Source: Bradyrhizobium sp. CCGUVB4N
GTDB lineage: Bacteria; Pseudomonadota; Alphaproteobacteria; Rhizobiales; Xanthobacteraceae
NCBI RefSeq assembly: GCF_024199945.1
Contig: NZ_JANADP010000001.1
Location: 1-64,000 of the forward strand
DNA length: 64,000 nucleotides
Direction of reading: 5' to 3'
Numbering within the stretch: position 1 is the stretch's first letter; every line of letters begins with the position of its first letter. Under the pieces are notes generated by a model that was not told the DNA's origin, ran no database searches, and saw nothing but the letters and a program-made list of their open reading frames with translations. Below, in pieces: positions 11,364 to 19,567 of the stretch. A program made the position numbers and the translations under genes.

Positions 11364-12659
11364 GTGGCGCCCATCCAATACATCGTCGAGGGCGGTCACC
11401 GGCTCTCGGGCTCGATCGAGCCGGCCGGCAACAAGAATTCGGCGCTGCCGATCATCGCGGCCGCCCTGCTCACCGAGCATCCGGTGACGCTGGAGAACGT
11501 GCCGCGGATCCGCGACACCGAGACGCTGGTCGAGCTGGTCCGCTCCGTCGGTGCGTCCGCGGAATGGACCGCCCGCAACACGCTTCACATCCACGCCAAG
11601 AGCATTCGCGCCGCCGATCTCGATCCCGAGCTCTGCGTTCGCATCCGCGCCTCGATCCTGCTCGCCGGGCCCCTGCTCGCGCGCTGCGGCGAGGTGATGC
11701 TGCCGCCGCCCGGCGGCGACGTCATCGGCCGGCGCCGGCTCGACACCCATGTGCTCGCGCTGGAGCAACTCGGCGCCAAGGTCACCGCGACCGACCGGCT
11801 CGAATTCCGCGCGCCGAAGCTCACCGGCGCCGACGTGTTCCTCGACGAGCCGAGCGTCACCGCGACCGAGAATGCGCTGGTCGCGGCCGTCGCGGCCGAC
11901 GGCGTCACCTATTTGCGCAACGTGGCCTCCGAGCCGCATGTGCAGGACCTCGCCAATTTCCTGGTCGCGCTGGGTGCCAAGATCGAGGGCATCGGCACCA
12001 ACACCATGATCGTGCATGGACCGGCGACGCTGGGCGAAACCACCTACCGGATTCAGCCCGACCATATCGAGGTCGGCTCGCTGATCGGTCTCGCCGCCGT
12101 GACGCGCTCGCCGCTGCGCATCGTGGGCGCCGGCGTCGAGCATCTGCGCTCGATCCGCATGGGTTTCGAGCGGCTCGGCATCGTTTGCCGCGTCGAGGGC
12201 GACGACCTGATCGTGCCATCGAACCAGACGCTGAAGATCCAGGACGATTTTGGCGGCCACGTGCCGAAGCTGGAAGACCAGCCCTGGCCGGCCTTCCCGG
12301 CCGACCTGATGTCGATCGCGATCGTCACCGCCACGCAGTGCGAAGGCGTGATCCTGATGTTCGAGAAGATGTTCGAGTCGCGGATGTTCTTCGTCGACAA
12401 GCTGATCGGGATGGGCGCGCGCATCGTGCTGTGCGATCCGCATCGCGCGATCATCGCGGGTCCCAGCCGGCTGCACGGCGCGACGCTGAGTTCGCCCGAC
12501 ATCCGCGCCGGCATGGCGATGCTGCTCGCCGCCGTCTGCGCCGAGGGCACCTCCACCATCAACAACGCCGACCAGATCGAGCGCGGCTACGAGCGCATCG
12601 ACGAACGGCTGAACGCGCTGGGGGCGAAGATCCGGCGCGTGCCGGAACGGAAGGGGTGA
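11364..12659 (+). CDS. murA: UDP-N-acetylglucosamine 1-carboxyvinyltransferase, Asp-type
   Basis: Transfers enolpyruvate from PEP to UDP-GlcNAc, the first committed step of peptidoglycan synthesis, in the cytoplasm. The 431-residue protein has the MurA active-site residues in context: the Lys of GNKNSALPI (about residue 24), the catalytic-loop Arg124, the Asp of WPAFPADL and the Arg of SSPDIRAGMAM. The loop reads LPPPGGDVIGRRRLDTH, so the usual catalytic Cys is Asp119. Known MurA enzymes with Asp there (Mycobacterium, Chlamydia) are active and resistant to fosfomycin. The GTG start at 11364 has GGAGAG 6 bases upstream. It is divergent enough from the E. coli type that a second MurA elsewhere in the genome is possible. 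Confidence 0.88.
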   Translation: MAPIQYIVEGGHRLSGSIEPAGNKNSALPIIAAALLTEHPVTLENVPRIRDTETLVELVRSVGASAEWTARNTLHIHAKSIRAADLDPELCVRIRASILLAGPLLARCGEVMLPPPGGDVIGRRRLDTHVLALEQLGAKVTATDRLEFRAPKLTGADVFLDEPSVTATENALVAAVAADGVTYLRNVASEPHVQDLANFLVALGAKIEGIGTNTMIVHGPATLGETTYRIQPDHIEVGSLIGLAAVTRSPLRIVGAGVEHLRSIRMGFERLGIVCRVEGDDLIVPSNQTLKIQDDFGGHVPKLEDQPWPAFPADLMSIAIVTATQCEGVILMFEKMFESRMFFVDKLIGMGARIVLCDPHRAIIAGPSRLHGATLSSPDIRAGMAMLLAAVCAEGTSTINNADQIERGYERIDERLNALGAKIRRVPERKG

Positions 12660-12663
12660 TCTT

Positions 12664-12812
12664 CGCCTCTCCCCGCTTGCGGGGAGAGGCCGGAATGCGC
12701 GCCCCGGCGCGCGTTCCGGGTGAGGGGGACTCTCCGCGAGTCCAACTCTCACCGTCCCCGCGGAGACTCCCCCTCACCCCGACCCTCTCCCCGCAAGCGG
12801 GGCGAGGGAGAA
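12664..12812. repeat. Composite REP-like palindromic element
   Basis: About 150 bases between murA and the MATE gene made of three palindromic parts. The first is CCTCTCCCCGCTTGCGGGGAGAGG near 12667, described here by its arms CCTCTCCCCGC and GCGGGGAGAGG. The middle has GGGTGAGGGGGACTC pairing with GACTCCCCCTCACCC across about 30 bases. The last has CCCTCTCCCCGC and GCGGGGCGAGGG. The first and last hairpins are near inverted copies. It is non-coding and probably a non-autonomous repeat. Confidence 0.8.
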
Positions 12813-12859
12813 GACGCCCGAGCCATGTTTTCGTCGCCCTGCGATGATAATGGATAGCC

Positions 12860-14251
12860 ATGCTCGACACCGTCGAACCACATCCGCAGCCGCAAACCGG
12901 CGTGCAAAGCCATCTCGCGCAGGAGTTCGCCGAGACGCTGCGGCTGGCCCTGCCGATGATGCTGACGCAGCTCGGGCAGATCGCGATGATCACGAGCGAT
13001 CTCGCGCTGATCGGCAGGCTCGGCGAGGATTCGGTCGCCGCTGCGGCACTTGCGCACACCGTCTATTTCGTCAGCTTCACCTTCGGGCTTGGATTGATGG
13101 CTGTGGTATCGCCGCTGGCAGCCCAGGCATTCGGCGCAGGCGACGTCAGGCGCATCCGCCTGTCCTTGCGCGTCGGCCTCTGGGTCGCGCTGCTGATCTC
13201 GCTGCCGATGATGGCTTCGCCCCTCTATGGCGAGCACATCCTGATCGCGCTCGGACAGGCGCCGCATTCGGCCGCGCTCGCCCAGCGCTACCTGAATGGG
13301 CTGGCCTGGGGCATCGCGCCGGCGCTCGGCTTCATCGCGTTGCGCAGCATGATGAGCGCCGTGAACCGGCCGCAGGCGCCGCTGTGGATCACGCTCGCGG
13401 CGATCCCCGCGAATTTCGTGCTGGTCTACTGCCTGATCCATGGCCTGTTCGGCCTGCCCGAGCTCGGCCTGTTCGGCGCGGGACTGGCGACGACACTGGT
13501 CAATCTCGGCACCTTCATCGCTGCGCTCGCCATCGCAGGCCTGCGCAAGCCGTTCGCGGATTATCATCCGCTGGTCCAGCTATGGCGGATCGACTGGCCG
13601 TTGACGCGCCAGCTGATCGCGATCGGCGCGCCGATCTCGTTCTCCCTGCTGCTGGAATACGGCCTGTTCTCTTCGGCTGCGCTGTTGATGGGACTGATCT
13701 CGACGACCGCACTCGCCGCGCACCAGATCGCGCTCCAGGTCACGGCCATCCTGTTCATGGTCCCGCTCGGCATCGGCATGGCCGCGACGGTGCGGGTCGG
13801 CCACGCCTTCGGCCGTAACGACCCGGCGGGCGTCCGACGCGCGGGCCTCGTCGCGGCGGTGCTCGGGATCGCGTTTGTCGCCGGCCTGACGGTTGCCATC
13901 GTCCTCGGCCGCTACGAGCTCGGACGGCTGTTCTTCGGCCGCAGCGAAGCCAGCGCGCCGACTGTCGAGCTCACCGCAACGCTTCTGCTGGTCGGCGCGA
14001 CCTTCTTCATCGCCGATGCGCTGCAGACCATCATGGGCGGCGCGCTGCGCGGCATCAATGACACACAGATGACACTGGTGTTCGCCGCGATCGGCTATTG
14101 GTGCGTGGGCTTCCCGATTGCCTGGGCGCTGGCCTTCCACGCCGGTCTCGGCGCGGTCGGCGTCTGGATCGGACTGTCGATCGGATCGTTCGTCTATGCC
14201 GGACTCTTGATCTTGCGATTCCGGATGCTGACGCGCAAACTGGCGGGATGA
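12860..14251 (+). CDS. MATE family multidrug efflux transporter
   Basis: Integral inner-membrane antiporter that exports cationic drugs or metabolites in exchange for Na+ or H+. The 463-residue protein has about twelve hydrophobic segments in two similar halves, with MATE-typical stretches such as LALPMMLTQLGQIAMITSDLALIGRLG, a VSPLAAQAFGAGD motif after helix 2, and MGGALRGINDTQ in the second half. Length and topology match NorM/DinF-type proteins. The ATG at 12860 has a weak site. The stop codon overlaps the next start in ATGA, so it heads a three-gene operon with a DUF2867 gene and a DsbA-fold isomerase. The substrate cannot be deduced. Confidence 0.9.
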   Translation: MLDTVEPHPQPQTGVQSHLAQEFAETLRLALPMMLTQLGQIAMITSDLALIGRLGEDSVAAAALAHTVYFVSFTFGLGLMAVVSPLAAQAFGAGDVRRIRLSLRVGLWVALLISLPMMASPLYGEHILIALGQAPHSAALAQRYLNGLAWGIAPALGFIALRSMMSAVNRPQAPLWITLAAIPANFVLVYCLIHGLFGLPELGLFGAGLATTLVNLGTFIAALAIAGLRKPFADYHPLVQLWRIDWPLTRQLIAIGAPISFSLLLEYGLFSSAALLMGLISTTALAAHQIALQVTAILFMVPLGIGMAATVRVGHAFGRNDPAGVRRAGLVAAVLGIAFVAGLTVAIVLGRYELGRLFFGRSEASAPTVELTATLLLVGATFFIADALQTIMGGALRGINDTQMTLVFAAIGYWCVGFPIAWALAFHAGLGAVGVWIGLSIGSFVYAGLLILRFRMLTRKLAG

Positions 14252-14736
14252 CCAGCCCAGTCCGCGAAGTCACCCCCAACGTCGATGCCGGCACGGTGCT
14301 GTCGGGCGCGCAGTTCATCGACGCGTTTCGTGTCGATATCGGCCCGGCGGCGGTGAACGCCCGCGAGGCCTGCACCAGGATGGTGCTGAACGGGCCACGC
14401 TGGGTCGAGGCGCTGACACGCCTGCGCAACATTCTCGTGACGCCATTCGGCCTGAAGCAATCGGGCGAAGGCGCGCCTGCGCCCGGCGGCCTGATCGGCC
14501 TGTTTCCGGTGTTGAGCGAGACGCCGGAGCGGCTGATCGCCGGCTTCAATGATTCTCACCTCGATTTTCGCATCGTCGTCGACGTAGCCGGGGATGCAGC
14601 GAGCCGCCAGGTCACCTTGACCACCCTGGTGAAAACGAACAATTTCCTCGGGCGGACCTACCTCACGCTGATCACGCCGTTCCACAAGCTCGTGGCCCGC
14701 GGCATGATGGGGAGGATCGCGGAGCCGGTGCGATGA
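14248..14736 (+). CDS. DUF2867 family protein
   Basis: A 162-residue soluble protein whose pattern (DAFRVDIGP, MVLNGPRWVEALTRLRN, GLFPVLSETPERLIAGFNDSHLDFRIVVDV, VTLTTLVKTNNFLGRTYLTLITPFHKLVARGMM) fits the DUF2867 family, of unknown biochemical role. No signal peptide or membrane segment is seen. The ATG at 14248 overlaps the MATE gene stop (ATGA), and its own stop overlaps the next start in the same way. Translational coupling across all three genes suggests a shared task, possibly export or conversion of a small molecule (inference). Confidence 0.8.
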   Translation: MTSPVREVTPNVDAGTVLSGAQFIDAFRVDIGPAAVNAREACTRMVLNGPRWVEALTRLRNILVTPFGLKQSGEGAPAPGGLIGLFPVLSETPERLIAGFNDSHLDFRIVVDVAGDAASRQVTLTTLVKTNNFLGRTYLTLITPFHKLVARGMMGRIAEPVR

Positions 14737-15383
14737 CGCTGTCCGTCGACCTGTTCTTCTCGTTTCGCAGCCCCTTCAGCTATCTGGCGCTGCCGAAGAC
14801 GCTGAAGCTGGTCGCGGACTATGATCTCGCGGTGAACCTGCGGCCGGTCTATCCGCTCGCGGTGCGCGTGCCAGGTTTCTTCAAGAAAGCGAGCCCGAAT
14901 TTCATTCGCTATGTGGTGCTCGACAGCACGCGCGTGGCGCAACACGAGGGCATTCCGTTCCGCTTTCCGCGACCGGATCCGATCGTGCAGGACAAGACGA
15001 CGTTCGATGTCGCGACGGAGCAGCCCTATATCCATCGCCTGACACGGCTCGGTGCCATGGCGCAGCTCGAAGGCCGCTCGCTCGCATTCACGGATGCGAT
15101 CGCGCGCGTGCTCTGGGACGGTTCGGTCGCGGGCTGGAACGAGGGCGATCATCTCGCGCGCGCCGCCGCGACGGCCGGCTTCGATCTCGCGGCGATGGAC
15201 GCTGCGATCGGCGCCGATCCGGATCGCTACGAGCAGGTGATCGCCGAGAACGAGAAGGACCACGCCGCCTCCGGCCATTGGGGCGTACCGACCTTCACGT
15301 TCGAGAACGAGCCGTTCTTCGGCCAGGACCGCATCGATCTGCTGGTCTGGCGCCTGCAAAGCAAGGGCCTGACGAAACGATAG
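14733..15383 (+). CDS. DsbA-fold 2-hydroxychromene-2-carboxylate isomerase family protein
   Basis: The 216-residue protein resembles the thioredoxin-fold HCCA isomerase/DsbA group: N-terminal VDLFFSFRSPFSYLALPKT, where Ser replaces the DsbA active-site Cys as in HCCA isomerases, a central helical insert, and a C-terminal GHWGVPTFTFENEPFFGQDRIDLL. In naphthalene pathways the family isomerises 2-hydroxychromene-2-carboxylate with glutathione. No other aromatic degradation genes are here, so the real substrate is unknown. It is the last gene of the MATE operon (ATGA overlap) and ends one base before the convergent FUSC gene. Confidence 0.85.
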   Translation: MTLSVDLFFSFRSPFSYLALPKTLKLVADYDLAVNLRPVYPLAVRVPGFFKKASPNFIRYVVLDSTRVAQHEGIPFRFPRPDPIVQDKTTFDVATEQPYIHRLTRLGAMAQLEGRSLAFTDAIARVLWDGSVAGWNEGDHLARAAATAGFDLAAMDAAIGADPDRYEQVIAENEKDHAASGHWGVPTFTFENEPFFGQDRIDLLVWRLQSKGLTKR

Positions 15384-15384
15384 C

Positions 15385-16500
15385 TCACTCCGCGAGCTTC
15401 ACCGGCCCATCGGCCGCGGCTTCCGACCATTCGCCGACGACGCGATCGAGATCGCAGAGATTCTGGTGCATCTGCTCCAGCGAGAAGCCGAGCGCGAAGA
15501 AGCGCTCAGCGGTATCGCCGGGATGGCCGCGGATCACGCCATCCTGGCGCACAGCCGCGACCGCCTCGGCATAATGCTGAAGCGCGACGTGCACCGGGTG
15601 GATCGGCGGCGCGCCGGCGCCCGCGCGGATGGCTTCGGCCGCGGACTTCAGGAAGCGCACGATTGCCGCGCTGACCTCCGCGAGAGGGCCTGCGAGCCTG
15701 ACCTGCACCTCGACCGGCAGCGGCACCACCGTGGCGCGGCCGATCATCACGACGTCGTGGCGCAACCGCAGGATCGTGCGCAGCAGCGGGCCGGTGTCGG
15801 GACCGCTCGACAGCCGCGCCGAACGTTCACGCTCGGCCTCGGCACCGATGGTATTCATGCCCACCATGGCGGTGCCGATCCCATCCTGGATCCGATGCAG
15901 CGCATCGTTGTCGCGGCCACGGGTGAGACCCGCGAGCAATTCCGTGAACGCCTCCGCGATCAGCTCGAGCAGTTTCGCCGCGCTGGCGCGGATCTGGCGC
16001 ACCGCGCGCGACGGCAGCACCAGGAACGAGACCAGGAGCCCGGTGATGGCGCCGACCGAAACCTCGCTGACGCGGTCAATCGCCGACGCCATCGGATCGG
16101 CGTGATGCATGCTCGGAAGCACCAGCACGATCACGGCCGTCACCGTTGCAGAGCTCAGGTTCGGATAGATCGACGAGAGAAAGGCAAGCGGCGCGACGGC
16201 CAGCACCAGCAAGCCCAGAAGACCGAGTTCGCTGGAATAAGGGATCAGGATTGCGATCGCGCCACCATAGACCGCGCCGCCAATCGTGCCGAGCATGTAG
16301 TCGCGCGTCGCCTTCAGCGAGCGCCCGACGCTCATCTGGGTCACGATGATGGAGGTGAGGACGGCCCAGAGCGGCAACAGCAGATGCAGCGCGGTGGCAA
16401 GCGCATAGGCCCCGGTGGCCGCGACCGTGACCCGGACCGCCAGGCCCAATTGCGTCTTGCGCGACCAGATCCAGTCGAACAGCTCCTTTGCGCCTGCCAT
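15385..16500 (-). CDS. FUSC family membrane transporter
   Basis: A 371-residue protein of the fusaric acid resistance/aromatic acid exporter type. The N-terminal half has about six hydrophobic segments (VTVAATGAYALATALHLLLPLWAVLTSIIV, MLGTIGGAVYGGAIAILI, LLGLLVLAVAPLAFLSSI, ATVTAVIVLVLPS, VGAITGLLVSFLVLP), including the FUSC-typical LPLWAVLTSIIVTQMSVGRS and DYMLGTIGGAVYGG. The C-terminal 190 residues are helical and cytoplasmic. It is shorter than full two-module AaeB proteins. The start is ATG at 16500; the upstream in-frame TTG at 16524 is less likely. Convergent with the HCCA isomerase gene. Confidence 0.88.
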   Translation of the reverse strand: MAGAKELFDWIWSRKTQLGLAVRVTVAATGAYALATALHLLLPLWAVLTSIIVTQMSVGRSLKATRDYMLGTIGGAVYGGAIAILIPYSSELGLLGLLVLAVAPLAFLSSIYPNLSSATVTAVIVLVLPSMHHADPMASAIDRVSEVSVGAITGLLVSFLVLPSRAVRQIRASAAKLLELIAEAFTELLAGLTRGRDNDALHRIQDGIGTAMVGMNTIGAEAERERSARLSSGPDTGPLLRTILRLRHDVVMIGRATVVPLPVEVQVRLAGPLAEVSAAIVRFLKSAAEAIRAGAGAPPIHPVHVALQHYAEAVAAVRQDGVIRGHPGDTAERFFALGFSLEQMHQNLCDLDRVVGEWSEAAADGPVKLAE

Positions 16501-16617
16501 CGTCGAATATCCCGATCCTCGCAACCAACCAAAAGCATAGCTGATGCCCGCGGCCCCAAGGCCGCTTGAAAGGCCAAATCACCCCGCCTAACTTGCCGGC
16601 CAAAACGAGGAAACACG

Positions 16618-17988
16618 ATGGCTCACGAAACCGCAACGCTGGCTGCCTATGTCGCCAACCTGAAATTCGCAGATATTCCGGCGGAAGTGCTGGATCGCGC
16701 CAAGGTGCTGACGCTGGATTTCCTCGGCAGCGCCATCCGGGCGCGGAGCGAGGCGGAATCGACCCCGTCGCTGCTGAAGATGCTCGAAGCGCTCGCGCTC
16801 GACACCAAGGGCGACTCCACCGTGTTCGGCGATGCCAAGACCTGGACACCGGCGGTGGCCGCCCTGCTCAACGGAGCGCTCGGCCATTCCCTCGATTTCG
16901 ACGACACGCACGCCGATTCCTCGCTGCATCCGAGCGCGCCGGTGGTTCCGGCCGCGTTTGCCGTCGGCGAGATGGTCGGCGCCTCCGGGCGCGACGTGCT
17001 GACCGCGATCGTGGCCGGCTATGAGGTGTGCTGCCGGCTCGGCAACGCGCTCGACCCGACCTCGCACTATGCGCGCGGCTTCCATCCGACCGCGACCGCC
17101 GGCACCTATGGCGCGGCCGCGGCCGCGGCAAAGCTGTTCGGCCTCTCCGAGGCGCAGATCATCGCCGCCTTCGGCGTCGCCGGCAGCCAGGCCGCGGGCT
17201 CGCTGCAATTCCTGATGAACGGCGCCTGGAACAAGCGCTACCAGGTCGGCGCGGCCGCGATGAACGGTGTGATCGCCGCGACGCTGGCGCGCAACGATTT
17301 CGTCGGCGCGACGGAATCGGTCGAAGGCAAGCACGGCCTGCTCGCCGGCTACACCGACGATGCGCATCCCGACAAGGCGGTCGCCGGGCTCGGCAAGACC
17401 TATGAGACCATGAAGATCGGCGTCAAACCCTATCCGAGCTGCCGCTACACCCATGCCGCGATCGACGCGCTGATCGCGATGCGGCGCGAGCACAATCTGA
17501 CGCCCGACCAGGTCAAGCGCGTCGAGATCGGCCTGCATCGCAACGGCATCACGCTGACGGGCGATGCGGCCACCAAGCGGCATCCGACCTCGATCGTCGG
17601 CGGCCAGTTCTCGATGTTCTTCACCGGCGCGCTCGCGCTCGACCAGGGCTCGTTCGGCTGGGACGATTACAACCGCTTGGGTGACGCCGCCATCGACGCG
17701 CTCGCCGACAAGTTCGACGTGGTGCAGGACGACCGGCTCGAGGTCGGCCGCACCCATCCGTTCGGCGCACGCGTGAGCATCACCACCGATGACGGCGTGC
17801 ACGAGCGGCTCTATGCCGATCCCTCGGGCGAGCCGACCTCGTTCCCGGATGCGCAGGCGATGCAGCAGAAATTCCTGACGCTGGCGCGGCCCGTGCTGAA
17901 CGCCCGGGCCGACAAATTCGCCGACGCGATCATGACGCTGGAGCGCTTCGATCGCGTCGCGAAGGCGACGGAGCTGGGGCGGCAGTAG
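16618..17988 (+). CDS. MmgE/PrpD family protein
   Basis: Belongs to the family of 2-methylcitrate dehydratase (PrpD), cis-aconitate decarboxylase and related enzymes. The 456-residue length is standard. Family features seen are LTLDFLGSAIRAR, the ALLNGALGHSLDFDDTHADSSLHPSAPVVPAAFA region (the conserved D-F-D-D-T-H and H-P), GYEVCCRLG, GFHPTATAGTYGAAAAAAKL, and KPYPSCRYTHAAIDA. There are no other methylcitrate-cycle genes (prpB, prpC) nearby, so the substrate is uncertain. The ATG at 16618 follows GAGGAAACACG. Divergent from the FUSC gene and convergent with a serine hydrolase gene 4 bases away. Confidence 0.9.
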   Translation: MAHETATLAAYVANLKFADIPAEVLDRAKVLTLDFLGSAIRARSEAESTPSLLKMLEALALDTKGDSTVFGDAKTWTPAVAALLNGALGHSLDFDDTHADSSLHPSAPVVPAAFAVGEMVGASGRDVLTAIVAGYEVCCRLGNALDPTSHYARGFHPTATAGTYGAAAAAAKLFGLSEAQIIAAFGVAGSQAAGSLQFLMNGAWNKRYQVGAAAMNGVIAATLARNDFVGATESVEGKHGLLAGYTDDAHPDKAVAGLGKTYETMKIGVKPYPSCRYTHAAIDALIAMRREHNLTPDQVKRVEIGLHRNGITLTGDAATKRHPTSIVGGQFSMFFTGALALDQGSFGWDDYNRLGDAAIDALADKFDVVQDDRLEVGRTHPFGARVSITTDDGVHERLYADPSGEPTSFPDAQAMQQKFLTLARPVLNARADKFADAIMTLERFDRVAKATELGRQ

Positions 17989-17992
17989 CCGC

Positions 17993-19420
17993 CTAATTCG
18001 CGCCCGCCAGTTTCCCATTCTCGCGCGTTATCGCCACGACATCGCGCACGAGGTCGAACACACCGTCCACGTCCGGCGGGAAGTTCGGCGAGCGGCCGAG
18101 GCGCACGATCACCAGCCTCTCCGACGGGATCACGATCGTGTATTGCCCGATCGTGCCCTTGGCGAAGAAGGCATCGCCCGGCCAGCCATGGTCGACGCGA
18201 AATTTCGCGCCGAAACTGTTGCCCTGGTTGGTCCAGAAGCCTGCACCGATGCCGACCCACGCGTGGGGCGTGGCCGTCGCGGAGTAGTTCACCCAGCCCT
18301 CGGGTAGGATGCGCTTGCCGCCGACGACGCCGTCGTTGAGATAGAGCTGGCCGAACCGCGCCCAGTCGCGTGCGGACGCCATCATTTCGCCGGCGCCCTC
18401 GATCGTGCCGGCGCCATCAAGCTGAAGCGTGACGTCGTGCATGCCGAGCGGCGCGAACAATTCGCGGCGCGCGAAGCGGAGCGCATCGGCGGGCTTGCCG
18501 CCGGCGGCGTCACGCAGCAGTTGCGCGAGGATGAGGAAATTGCCGTCGTGATAATTCCACGCCGTGCCCGGCGCGGTTGCGAGCGGCGCGCGCTCGGCAA
18601 AGCCAGCCATATCGTCCTCGGCATATTTCATGGTGTTGACCGGCTCGAGCACGGAGCCAAGCTTGGCCTCCAGCGAGCTGCCGAGCGCGAGGCCTGCGGT
18701 ATGACGCAGCAACTGGTCGACGGTGATGGCATGGCGCGGATCGTCCGGATTTTGCCAGGCGGCAATTGGCGCGGGCCCGTCCAGTCTCAACTTGCCCTGG
18801 CGCACGAGAATGCCCGTCAGCGCTGACATCACCGACTTCGTCATGGAGAAGCCGAGCAGCCGCGTCTCCGGTCCGATACCGTCGGCATAACGCTCGGCGA
18901 CGATGCGGCCCGCCTTCATGACGACGATCGCGCGCGTGCGGCGATAAGGCGGCTGCGCGGGCTCGGCGAAGGCACGGTCGAGCGCGGCGGACAGCCCCTC
19001 GCTTTGCGGCGGCACGAGTCCCGGACCGGCAATGTCGGGCAGTAAGGCGGGCTGCTTGTCATCCGGCGGCAACGCGACGTCGGCGATCCCCCGGCCGTGC
19101 TCGAGCGAGCAACCGAGACCTTCGCGATAGACGGCATGGCTGCGGCCGATCCCGAACAGGGACACCGTGACATCCTTGCGCGTGCGATCGATCTGCAGAT
19201 TCATTGCCCAGCTCAAGAGACCTGTGCCCGGCATCGCGTCGATGGTCTCGTTGAGATCGCGCATGGGATCGAGGCCGGAGACGAAGGTCTCCGAGCAGAG
19301 CGTATGGGCGATGAAGCCGGTGGCAACCTTGGGCACGTCACGCGCCCGCGCCGCGCCGAGCGCGAGGCCGGCACAGGCGATGGCGGTGGTGAGGAGGACG
19401 ATCTTACGGCGACGGGTCAC
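17993..19420 (-). CDS. Exported serine hydrolase, beta-lactamase/esterase fold
   Basis: A 475-residue protein with an N-terminal signal (RRRKIVLLTTAIACAGLALGAARA) and a C-terminal beta-lactamase-like domain. The catalytic SxxK is SMTK in LLGFSMTKSVMSALTGILV. The second motif is the Tyr of WNYHDGNFL, and VDHGWPGDAFFAKG replaces the KTG motif. The arrangement resembles 6-aminohexanoate-dimer hydrolases and class C-related esterases. The first 150 residues are not assigned. I prefer GTG 19420 because GGAGAAA lies 6 bases upstream; ATG 19444 has no ribosome site. The natural substrate is unknown. Confidence 0.85.
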   Translation of the reverse strand: MTRRRKIVLLTTAIACAGLALGAARARDVPKVATGFIAHTLCSETFVSGLDPMRDLNETIDAMPGTGLLSWAMNLQIDRTRKDVTVSLFGIGRSHAVYREGLGCSLEHGRGIADVALPPDDKQPALLPDIAGPGLVPPQSEGLSAALDRAFAEPAQPPYRRTRAIVVMKAGRIVAERYADGIGPETRLLGFSMTKSVMSALTGILVRQGKLRLDGPAPIAAWQNPDDPRHAITVDQLLRHTAGLALGSSLEAKLGSVLEPVNTMKYAEDDMAGFAERAPLATAPGTAWNYHDGNFLILAQLLRDAAGGKPADALRFARRELFAPLGMHDVTLQLDGAGTIEGAGEMMASARDWARFGQLYLNDGVVGGKRILPEGWVNYSATATPHAWVGIGAGFWTNQGNSFGAKFRVDHGWPGDAFFAKGTIGQYTIVIPSERLVIVRLGRSPNFPPDVDGVFDLVRDVVAITRENGKLAGAN

Positions 19421-19567
19421 GGGCTTTCTCCGGCTACGGGGCATGTGCGGGAGAGCAAGGCCGGATGCGGGCGAGACACGCTCGCCGGATTTGAAAATCG
19501 ACCTCGTCGAAACTGATCGGGACTAGTCGATTTCGAAATTCATACGTGATTTCAGGTGCTTAAAAAT

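Noticed and set aside
12664..12812. Plain transcription terminator after murA
   Set aside because: The hairpins lack T-runs and recur in other places as dispersed repeats; any terminator effect would be secondary.
11222..12847. 541-codon open frame overlapping murA in another frame
   Set aside because: Arg/Ala-rich, no domain, and murA explains the region.
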